Source: an uncultured Dialister sp. (GTDB lineage Bacteria; Bacillota; Negativicutes; Veillonellales; Dialisteraceae). From it: a stretch of DNA of 14,669 nucleotides. The notes below the pieces were generated by a model. The model worked only from the letters and a program-made list of their open reading frames with translations, searched no databases and had not been told where the DNA came from. Shown piece by piece: positions 5,706 to 12,741 of this stretch. The DNA is taken from the NCBI GenBank assembly GCA_934193095.1, contig CAKPUX010000051.1, forward strand, positions 1-14,669, in the 5' to 3' direction. The translations under genes and the position numbers were made by a program. The first letter of the stretch is position 1. Every line of letters starts with the position of its first letter.

Positions 5706-7703
5706 ATGAAAAAGGATGTTAAATGTTTACTCTCAGCGCTCGTTTTCGCTGGAATTTCATGGGGGGGGTACGGAATAGCGTCTGCTGCCAGTGAAGCGGT
5801 ATATGAGCTGAATCCGGTGGTCGTGACCGCGAATCGATACGTTAAAGAGGATGTCGAAGTAGCAGCCAGCACGCAGACATTTACGGCAAAACAGATCGAG
5901 CAGACTGGTGCGGATAATATGAGTACAGCGCTACAGTACTTGGATGGAGTGGTTACTTCCGGTAATGGGCCAAATGGCGCTGCTGTTTCTTCGATGACCA
6001 GTAAAGCAGTCATCCGCGGTGTGGAAAATGGTACGGTCGTCATGGTGAATGGGACCCCAATCAACTGGCGAAATCTCTATAATCTGGAAAATATTCCAAC
6101 CAGTGCTGTTGAAAAAGTCGAAATCGTTCGTGGCGGCGGTGCGGTTCTTTACGGAAGTCAGGCAACCGGCGGCGTTATCAATATTATCACGAAAAAGGTC
6201 TTGCCAAATGAGGTACAGGCAGGTTGGGGTAACTACGGAAGACAGGACTACAGGGTGTCTGCCAACGCGGGGAAGGCATCCATCGCCTATAGCTACAACA
6301 AATGGGGAAATACGGGGATAGCTTCTGACTATGACACCTCTTTTACAGATGTTAATAAAAAGAAAGTAACGACTCACATGCAGCAGACATTCAGGGGTTC
6401 AGAAAAGAATGATCTGATGCTCACCTATAAATTTAATGATAAAGCAGATTTCCTCTATAATCACAATGAGGCAACCAATCGCTGGTCTTATGGTTATGCA
6501 GGCATTACTACAGCTGGATTCACGGATTTGAATGGGAAAGCTCGCTACCAGAGAGATTATAAACGAGAGAAGGATTTTGCACAGTTCAATTTCCACGATC
6601 TCAATGGAATCAGTGGGCATGTTTTCTATAATTACAATACATTGGAAACGAATGGTATTGATTTCTATAAAGCTAATGGCAGTAAATATCCCAAACCTTC
6701 CGTGAGTGCATCTAAAGAAAAGAATAAGACATTCGGGTATGATGTGCAGAAGGTTTGGGATCAGGATAAAAAACAAACTTTCCTTTTAGGAACATCATTA
6801 GTACGCGAAACCTATGAAAGTAAGGAAATCGATACCGGCCGCAATATTCTTGCCGCCTTCGGGTCATGGGACAGGAAGCTGACGGATAAGGATAATTTAA
6901 CGATTGGTGCTCGCTGTACCTGGACTTTTGGTGGAGGAATGACCTTCCACAATTTCAGTGGACAGGCACAGTATCTGCATAAACTGAATGATACGCAGAG
7001 CTTGTATATCAGTGCTGGACAGTCTTTCGTCCTTCCGACGCTGAGCCAGATGTATTCCCGCGCGGGAATTACATCCACCAATTTAGTCATCGGAAATCCA
7101 GAATTAAAGCCTCAAAAAGGGACACATTATGAAGCTGGGTGGAAGATGGAAACCGAAAGCCGTCAGTATAAACTGGCTCTGTTTACCGAAAAAATTGATG
7201 ACAATATTTCATTCTCTAAAATTACTTCCGGTGCATTAAGGGATCACTGGTATGCCATCAATGAAGATTTCAAAAATAAAGGGGTAGAAGCTAGTGTTCG
7301 TGGCACCGGCTCGAATGGTTTGGGCTGGAATGTAGGCGTTACTTTCCAGGATCCACAGGCAAAGCAGACCACACAGAAAAAATCTGCGAAAACCTATTGG
7401 GATCGGCATTACGGACGCTTCCTGCTGAATGGTGGGGTGTCTTATGAAAAGGATAAATGGTCAACAGCATTGAATTTCACCTATCTGGCAGATCGGGTCA
7501 AGTGTCCAACCTCTGAGCCTTCGGTAGAAATTAAACCATATCTTTTAACCTCTTTTACCGCAAAATATTCACCGAATGATAGAAGCGATATCCTTCTTAC
7601 TGTAGACAACGTACTGAATAGACAGGATATCACGTCGCATACATCAAGTGACTACTACTCGACGCCAAGAAATTTCCTGCTCTCTTATAGATATAAATTC
7701 TAA
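5706..7703 (+). CDS. TonB-dependent outer-membrane receptor
   Basis: This is a 22-strand beta-barrel receptor with N-terminal plug that imports a scarce ligand using TonB energy. It is 665 residues. A signal peptide covers residues 1 to about 28 (ends GIASAA). The TonB box NPVVVTA is at 36-42. The plug (about 52-164) includes VIRGVENGTVVMVNGTPIN and VEIVRGGGAVLYGSQATGGVINIITKK. The barrel ends in the aromatic FLLSYRYKF typical of outer-membrane proteins. FVLP (441-444) and NPEL (464-467) correspond to the FRAP/NPNL positions of heme receptors, which BtuB-like receptors also resemble; no histidine lies between them, so heme specificity is not supported by that motif. GAGAAGGA (5693-5700) supports the start. 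Codons 19-21 contain eight G. The gene looks AT-richer than its neighbours. Ligand unresolved: heme, cobalamin or a siderophore. Confidence 0.93.
   Translation: MKKDVKCLLSALVFAGISWGGYGIASAASEAVYELNPVVVTANRYVKEDVEVAASTQTFTAKQIEQTGADNMSTALQYLDGVVTSGNGPNGAAVSSMTSKAVIRGVENGTVVMVNGTPINWRNLYNLENIPTSAVEKVEIVRGGGAVLYGSQATGGVINIITKKVLPNEVQAGWGNYGRQDYRVSANAGKASIAYSYNKWGNTGIASDYDTSFTDVNKKKVTTHMQQTFRGSEKNDLMLTYKFNDKADFLYNHNEATNRWSYGYAGITTAGFTDLNGKARYQRDYKREKDFAQFNFHDLNGISGHVFYNYNTLETNGIDFYKANGSKYPKPSVSASKEKNKTFGYDVQKVWDQDKKQTFLLGTSLVRETYESKEIDTGRNILAAFGSWDRKLTDKDNLTIGARCTWTFGGGMTFHNFSGQAQYLHKLNDTQSLYISAGQSFVLPTLSQMYSRAGITSTNLVIGNPELKPQKGTHYEAGWKMETESRQYKLALFTEKIDDNISFSKITSGALRDHWYAINEDFKNKGVEASVRGTGSNGLGWNVGVTFQDPQAKQTTQKKSAKTYWDRHYGRFLLNGGVSYEKDKWSTALNFTYLADRVKCPTSEPSVEIKPYLLTSFTAKYSPNDRSDILLTVDNVLNRQDITSHTSSDYYSTPRNFLLSYRYKF
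5761..5768 (+). repeat. Poly-G tract (8 G) within the receptor signal-peptide codons
   Basis: Eight consecutive G fall at codons 19-21 of the receptor, the longest homopolymer I found in the window. One extra G leads to a TGA about ten codons later; one fewer leads to a TAG within about five codons. Both would switch the gene off. This is the arrangement of slipped-strand phase variation. Confidence 0.6.
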
Positions 7704-7710
7704 TTTTGAT

Positions 7711-7748
7711 AAAAAGCGGCTGACAGCCAAAGGCTGCCGCCGCTTTTT
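7711..7748 (+). terminator. Terminator after the receptor gene
   Basis: AAAAAGCGGC (7711-7720) pairs with GCCGCTTTTT (7739-7748), and CAGCC/GGCTG close an inner stem around AAA; the T-run forms the descending end. It begins 7 nt after the receptor stop and ends 23 nt before the next gene's start, leaving no room for a promoter between them. Confidence 0.8.
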
Positions 7749-7771
7749 ATTTGATGAGCCCAAAGGAAGCT

Positions 7772-8731
7772 ATGTGGAAAAGAATTCTTTTTACGATACT
7801 TGCCGCGCTGGCATCGATCCTTCTTCCTGCCTGCTCGGTCACGCCCGCGCCGCAAAGCGAGACGCGAAGCATGACGGACGATGCCGGGCGCACTATATCC
7901 GCGCCCATCCATCCCACGCGCATCGTTTCTCTCACCTACGGGACGGATGAGATATTGACGTCGCTTCTTTCCCCTGACCGCATCGCCTCCTACTCGAAGT
8001 ATGCGGGAGATGGCGGGATCAGTTTCCTCACGAAGGACGAAGTAGCGAAAGTCGGGCGGACGGTCGATATGGAGCCGGAGCATATTTTGGCGCTTGCGCC
8101 GGATCTGGTGATCGCTTCGACGTCCACGCCCATGCAGACGGTCGAAGTACTCACGCACTCGGGTGTCCCTGTCTATGTTTCGGGCATTCCGACGACGGTG
8201 GAGGAAATGAAGGAGAAGGTGCGCGGCGTCGCGAAAGCGGTCCACGAAGAGGAGAGGGGCGAGGCGCTGGTTTCTGACATGGAGTCGAAGCTGTCAGCTC
8301 TTGCCTCCAAGCTCTCGGCGATTTCGCCGGATAAGGAGCGGGTGGCTCTCGGCATGTCTTTCCGCGGGATTCTAGGGAAGAAGGGGACGCTTTTTTCGGA
8401 TGTCCTGCGTCTCGCGCATGTGAAGGATGGAGCAGCGGTGTATGAGGTGCCGAAGGGGGCAGATGCCTATCTGTCACTGGAAATTCTTCCCCAAATCAAT
8501 CCAGATGTGATTCTCCTCCCTACCTGGCGGGTGAAGGCGGGGGATGATACGAAGGCCTTCGAGGAAGGGCTTTTGGCGAATCCTGCCCTCTCTCAGGTGA
8601 CGGCGGTCAAAGAGCGGCGACTCGTGCCATTCTCGGAGAAGTACAAGTACGTCATGAGCCAGCATGTGGTGGATGCGGTGGAAGCGGCGGCGCATGCGGT
8701 GTATCCGGAAGTGTTTGTGACGGGTGACTAG
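7772..8731 (+). CDS. ABC transporter substrate-binding lipoprotein, BtuF/FepB/HmuT-like
   Basis: This is a class III periplasmic binding protein (TroA/BtuF fold, Peripla_BP_2), which delivers a metal chelate such as cobalamin, heme or ferric siderophore to an inner-membrane ABC importer. It is 319 residues. The N-terminus is a lipoprotein signal with lipobox LLPAC, Cys21 being the lipidation site. Family features are DDAGRTISAP, PTRIVSLTYGTDEILTSL, a GGISFLTKDEVAKVGRT stretch, IL-AL-APDLVIAS, and SGVPVYV before the long linking helix. I chose ATG 7772 because AAGGAAG (7763-7769) lies just upstream. The frame is open to TTG 7751 and ATG 7754, but those abut the terminator and would add residues before the signal peptide. 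No permease or ATPase gene lies in the window. Expression probably needs read-through from the receptor gene. Confidence 0.9.
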   Translation: MWKRILFTILAALASILLPACSVTPAPQSETRSMTDDAGRTISAPIHPTRIVSLTYGTDEILTSLLSPDRIASYSKYAGDGGISFLTKDEVAKVGRTVDMEPEHILALAPDLVIASTSTPMQTVEVLTHSGVPVYVSGIPTTVEEMKEKVRGVAKAVHEEERGEALVSDMESKLSALASKLSAISPDKERVALGMSFRGILGKKGTLFSDVLRLAHVKDGAAVYEVPKGADAYLSLEILPQINPDVILLPTWRVKAGDDTKAFEEGLLANPALSQVTAVKERRLVPFSEKYKYVMSQHVVDAVEAAAHAVYPEVFVTGD

Positions 8732-8748
8732 GGATTAGGGGCTAGGGA
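8728..8748. repeat. Short heptamer array CTAGGGA/TTAGGGG/CTAGGGA
   Basis: Three 7-nt units, CTAGGGA, TTAGGGG and CTAGGGA, run from the stop codon of the binding-protein gene into the left end of the palindromic repeat. It is a third intergenic example of seven-base periodicity in the window, with a different unit sequence. The last unit doubles as the tip of the terminal inverted repeat. Confidence 0.5.
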
Positions 8749-8908
8749 AACACTGATTAAATCATTATCGGATTTCATTCTTGGATTTTTATACAGAGCG
8801 AGGAGACAGAGGGCGCGAATAGCGAGCTATTTAAGGAGGATGTCGACGACGCTATGTATAAAAATCCATATGAAATCTAATTCTGTGATTTAATCAGCGT
8901 TTCCCTAG
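8742..8908 (+). repeat. Palindromic 167-nt repeat element, copy 1 (MITE-like or structured-RNA repeat)
   Basis: Terminal 23-nt inverted repeats (8742-8764 and 8886-8908) match at 22 of 23 positions. Inside them, GATTTCAT (8771-8778) pairs with ATGAAATC (8870-8877), TGGATTTTTATACA (8782-8795) pairs perfectly with 8855-8868, and GACA (8805-8808) pairs with TGTC (8841-8844). The apex holds a small hairpin AATAG-CGAG-CTATT (8818-8831) followed by TAAGGAGG. No transposase or credible protein is encoded. A second copy in the same orientation starts at 14534; the first 132 aligned positions need no gap and about 100 are identical, with 26 invariant at the apex (8814-8839). This element fills most of the gap between the binding-protein gene and the CobN-like gene. 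Confidence 0.85.
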
Positions 8909-8998
8909 AACATTTCACCTCTTCTCGCATTTCGCCCGTTTGCATTTTTGCTTGACTGATGAATGGGATGATTGAATGAGGCATAAGGAGACTCATCT

Positions 8999-11900
8999 AT
9001 GGAATCCAAAATTATTTATATGACGAATATTGATCGTCGCTATTTCATGATGCGCCGTGCGCTTGACGAATTGATCGCAGAAGGCGAAATGTCGGCCTCT
9101 TGCGCGGTGCTGAAGACGGAGGATGGGTCGGTATGGGGCGCATCGTGGGAAGAAAAACTACGTGGGAGCGCATTGGTCATGATCCGCTTCATGGGAAATA
9201 CGATCCGCACGAAGTTTTGGACGGCGTGTATGCATTTTCTCTCGCAGGAAGGGATCCCGTACTACATGGATGCGCAGGGATCAGCAGAGGAGGAGTGCAT
9301 AGAGCGGGTCGCGGCAAAGGACATCGAGGCTATGAAGGCGTACTCGTTCTATGGGGGTCTGACGAATTACAAGAATCTGTGGCGCTATGTGCGTTCCCTT
9401 TTTGATAAGGGGATGCCTGATGCGGAGCCGCCGTCGCCGATCTGCTGGGCAGGGATCTATCATCCGGGGATGGCGAAGAAATTCATGACGGATCTTTCCC
9501 TGTATGAGAAGGCTTTCCTGCAGGCGGGGCGTCCGACGCTGGGCCTTCTCTTCTATCGGGATGAGTGGATCTGGGATGACCTGCACTACCAGAAGGCATT
9601 CATTAAAGAGGCAGAGCGGCAGGGGCTGAATGTGATCGCAGTCTTCACGAATGGTCTGCCGGATCCGAAGCTGGGAATGCCGACGATCCATGAGGTGTTT
9701 GAGAAGTATTTCATGAAGGAGGGAAAGCCTCTCGTCGATGTCATCGTGAATGTGATGAAGTTCTCCTTTACAACGTCGGGGTCGATTTCCATCAAGGCGC
9801 TGGAAGAAATGGGTGTCCCTGTGCTGGAGGCCTACTCTCTGATCGCTCCGAAGGAGGAGTGGGAGGCATCGCCGGAGGGAATGAATGCGATGGAGATCTC
9901 CATCTCGGTCACGATGCCGGAATTTGATGGGATCATTCACGGGATGCCGATTGCTGCGAAGCATGTGAAGGAGGATGGGGAGGTGGAGTACCTGCCCATC
10001 CCCGAGCGTATGCGTGCGATGGTCTCGCGGGCGGGGGCATGGGCGAGACTGCACAGGAAACCGAATGCGGAGAAGAAGATCGCGATCATTTTTCACAATT
10101 ACCCGCCGAAGAATTCGAACATCGGGAGCGCGTATGGTCTGGACAGCATCGAGAGCGTACGCCGTCTGCTCGGCTTCATGAAAGAGGCTGGTTATCAGGT
10201 AGATTTCATCCCGGAGGACACGCAGGCCTTCATGAAGCGGCTGACCGCGCAGGCGACGAATGACCGTTCGATGCTGACGGAGGAGCAGGAGGCGGTGTGT
10301 CAGAAGGTCCCGAAGAAGCTCTACTGTGATTTCTTTGCTACCTTCCCCGAAGAGACGCGGCGGCAGATGGAGAAGGACTGGGGAAAGGCGCCTGGCAGGG
10401 TCATGACGACGGAGGCGGGTGATATTCTGGTACCGGGGCTGATGGACGGGCATATTTTCCTCACGGTACAGGCACCGCGTGGGTATGGCTTTGATGCAGC
10501 GAAGATCTATCACGATCCTTTTATAGCACCGACGCATCAGTATCTGGCATACTATCAGTGGATCCGTGATGTATGGGGAGCCGATGCCGTGGTCCATGTG
10601 GGGACGCATGGAAATCTGGAATGGCTTCCGGGGAAAAGTGCGGGGATGGATAGAGGAAGCTATCCTGATCTGGCTCTGGGAAGCCTGCCGAATATCTATC
10701 CCTACCATATGACGATCACGGGAGAGGGGATCCAGGCGAAGCGGCGCGGCGGTGCATGTCTTGTGGATCATTTGCCTGCACCGATGGAAGAGGCGGGGAC
10801 GTATGAGGAGCTGGCTGAGCTGGAGCAGGCGATGGATGAGTACGCGCATTTTGAGAAATCGGAACCGGAAACGGCGAAGCGGCTGGTACCGCGGATCCGT
10901 GAGCTTTCGAAGAAAGCAAGTCTGGACGGTGAGGTGCCGTATACGGAAGCGGATCTGGCAGGGTATCTTTCGCGCCTTCACTGCTATATCGAGGATCTTA
11001 AAAATAGCGAGTGCCATGTCGGACTGCACATTCTGGGAGAGATGCCGAAGGGGGAAACGCTTATCCATGAAATTTTGGCTCTTCTTCGTCTGCCAAATGG
11101 TGACATCCCCTCGATCTGTGAGCTGCTGGCTGAGGAGGAGGGGACATCCGTGGATACGCTGGTGGGACAGGCGCAGGTGCTCTATCCGAATGGTCTCACC
11201 GGGGGCGAGTGGATGGCGCGCCTTCAGAGGAAGGCAGAGGGACTGGTCCGCAAGCTGGCAGAAATGCATTTCGACAAAGAGAAGGCGAAGGCACTGGGGA
11301 CAGAGAGGGAGCAGCCGCTGCTTCGTTTCGTTTGTGAGGAGGTATATCCGCGTCTTGCAGAGACAAAAAAGGAAATGGAGCACACCCTTCGCGGGCTTTC
11401 TGCCCGTTACATTGTGCCGGGGATCTCCGGCTCTCCGCACGCGGGCGGTGTCTCTCTTCTGCCGGCAGGGGTGAATTTCTACGGCATCGATCCGCGGCGT
11501 CTGCCGACAAGGACGGCATGGGAGGTAGGGAAAGAGCTCGGAGATCAGGTCATCTCGCAATATATCGAGAGCGAAGGCCGGTATCCGGAAAGCGTCGGCA
11601 TGGTCTTCTGGTCGGGCGCGAATATGCGAAGTCACGGGCAGTGTATCGCGGAATTTCTCTATCTCATGGGCATCCGTCCTATATGGGAGCCGGGAAGCCT
11701 CTATGTGAAGCGTTTGGAGCCCATCCCCCTGTCGGAGCTCAAGCGTCCGCGCATCGATGTGACGGCGCGCATCAGCGGTCTTTTCCGTGATACCATGCCC
11801 TCTGTCGTCTCGCTCATGGACAGGGCGGTGCTGCTCGCCGCTTCTCTTGCGGAGAATGACGAGGATAATTACGTCAGGAAACATATTTCTGAGGACAGCC

Positions 11901-12670
11901 GGATCATGGAAGAGAAAGGCTCGCCCAAGGAAGAGGCGTGGCGGGAAGCTGCGTACCGCATCTTCGGGGATGCCCCGGGGACGTATGGCGCAGGCGTTGC
12001 GGCGCTTCTGGAGGAGAAAAATTGGGACAGCCTCGATGACCTCGCGAATGTTTTCATCCGATGGGGCGGTCATGCCTATGGGTCGAGGTCAAATGGCAGC
12101 TACAAGCCCGAGCTCTTCCGTGAGCGTCTCGCGCATATGGAAGTCACCATCAAGAATGAGGATAACCATGAGACGAATATGATGTCATCGGATGACTACA
12201 ATGCCTACCACGGCGGCTTGATCGCAGCGGTCAGAAGCTGCTCGGGAAAGAAACCGCGTGCTTACGAAGGGGACAGCAGCGATCGGAGCCGCATCAAGGT
12301 ACGCACTGTCGAAGCGGCAGCGAAGCGCATCTTCCGCACGGAGACTGTGAATCCAAAATTCATCGAAGGCCTTATGCAGCATGGCTACAAAGGCGCGGCA
12401 GATCTTTCAAATCGCGTCGCCGTCAGTTTCCAGTGGGATGCGACGAGCGATGTTATGGAGGACTGGATGTATGAGAAGCTCTCCGCCGCCTATGCCCTGG
12501 ATCCCAAGGTGCAGGACTGGATGAAGCGTGTGAATCCCTGGGCACTTAGCCGCATCACCGAGACGCTCCTTGAGGCAGCGCGGCGAGGTCTGTGGCAGGC
12601 CAAAGAGGAAACTGTGGATGCTCTCGAGAAGCTGTATCTTGAGGTCGAAGGCGAGATCGAGGAGGAATAA
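8999..12670 (+). CDS. CobN-like cobaltochelatase / CobN-Mg-chelatase family protein
   Basis: This belongs to the CobN/BchH/ChlH family of large chelatase subunits, which bind a tetrapyrrole and handle its metal. It has 1223 residues, close to aerobic CobN, no signal peptide and no membrane segment, so it is cytosolic. The family signature is clear: VHVGTHGNLEWLPGK at 532-546 (His533, His537, Glu541), then PNIYPYHMTITGEGIQAKRR. Near the C-terminus come a NMMSSDDYNAYHGGL stretch (about 1058-1072), NPKFIEGLMQHGYKGA and VEDWMYE-like MEDWMYEKL. Start ATG 8999 has AAGGAG at 8985-8990. No CobS/CobT or ChlI/ChlD partner is seen here. Options are cobalt insertion, corrinoid remodelling, or metal removal from heme as reported for the CobN-like HmuS of Bacteroides. 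The nearby uptake genes favour a role in an imported tetrapyrrole. Family sure, reaction not. Confidence 0.9.
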   Translation: MESKIIYMTNIDRRYFMMRRALDELIAEGEMSASCAVLKTEDGSVWGASWEEKLRGSALVMIRFMGNTIRTKFWTACMHFLSQEGIPYYMDAQGSAEEECIERVAAKDIEAMKAYSFYGGLTNYKNLWRYVRSLFDKGMPDAEPPSPICWAGIYHPGMAKKFMTDLSLYEKAFLQAGRPTLGLLFYRDEWIWDDLHYQKAFIKEAERQGLNVIAVFTNGLPDPKLGMPTIHEVFEKYFMKEGKPLVDVIVNVMKFSFTTSGSISIKALEEMGVPVLEAYSLIAPKEEWEASPEGMNAMEISISVTMPEFDGIIHGMPIAAKHVKEDGEVEYLPIPERMRAMVSRAGAWARLHRKPNAEKKIAIIFHNYPPKNSNIGSAYGLDSIESVRRLLGFMKEAGYQVDFIPEDTQAFMKRLTAQATNDRSMLTEEQEAVCQKVPKKLYCDFFATFPEETRRQMEKDWGKAPGRVMTTEAGDILVPGLMDGHIFLTVQAPRGYGFDAAKIYHDPFIAPTHQYLAYYQWIRDVWGADAVVHVGTHGNLEWLPGKSAGMDRGSYPDLALGSLPNIYPYHMTITGEGIQAKRRGGACLVDHLPAPMEEAGTYEELAELEQAMDEYAHFEKSEPETAKRLVPRIRELSKKASLDGEVPYTEADLAGYLSRLHCYIEDLKNSECHVGLHILGEMPKGETLIHEILALLRLPNGDIPSICELLAEEEGTSVDTLVGQAQVLYPNGLTGGEWMARLQRKAEGLVRKLAEMHFDKEKAKALGTEREQPLLRFVCEEVYPRLAETKKEMEHTLRGLSARYIVPGISGSPHAGGVSLLPAGVNFYGIDPRRLPTRTAWEVGKELGDQVISQYIESEGRYPESVGMVFWSGANMRSHGQCIAEFLYLMGIRPIWEPGSLYVKRLEPIPLSELKRPRIDVTARISGLFRDTMPSVVSLMDRAVLLAASLAENDEDNYVRKHISEDSRIMEEKGSPKEEAWREAAYRIFGDAPGTYGAGVAALLEEKNWDSLDDLANVFIRWGGHAYGSRSNGSYKPELFRERLAHMEVTIKNEDNHETNMMSSDDYNAYHGGLIAAVRSCSGKKPRAYEGDSSDRSRIKVRTVEAAAKRIFRTETVNPKFIEGLMQHGYKGAADLSNRVAVSFQWDATSDVMEDWMYEKLSAAYALDPKVQDWMKRVNPWALSRITETLLEAARRGLWQAKEETVDALEKLYLEVEGEIEEE

Positions 12671-12671
12671 G

Positions 12672-12714
12672 AAAACGCTGATCGGATCGCAAAGCGATCG
12701 GATCAGCGTTTTTT
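12672..12714. terminator. Bidirectional terminator between convergent genes
   Basis: AAAACGCTGATC plus GGATCGC (12672-12690) pairs with 12694-12712 around the loop AAA, with one mismatch. Six T (12709-12714) end the + strand CobN-like transcript directly after its stop codon. On the - strand the same stem ends in four T and lies 28 nt after the WG-repeat gene stop, so it can serve both. The ten bases AAACGCTGAT also occur in the terminal inverted repeat of the palindromic element. Confidence 0.85.
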
Positions 12715-12741
12715 CACGGAATGGCGCTCTCTGTCCCATTG

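Noticed and set aside
8840..8893. 17-codon mini-ORF after AAGGAGG in repeat copy 1, with a similar peptide start in copy 2 (14635)
   Set aside because: The peptides share a C-x-KIH-x-K pattern, but in copy 1 the ATG directly abuts the AAGGAGG with no spacing, and the similarity is explained by the palindromic stem sequence.
9281..12073. 930-codon open frame on the - strand
   Set aside because: It lies wholly antisense to the CobN-like gene, whose family motifs run along its full length. The antisense translation is Arg/Leu/His-rich with no recognisable domain: a shadow of codon bias.
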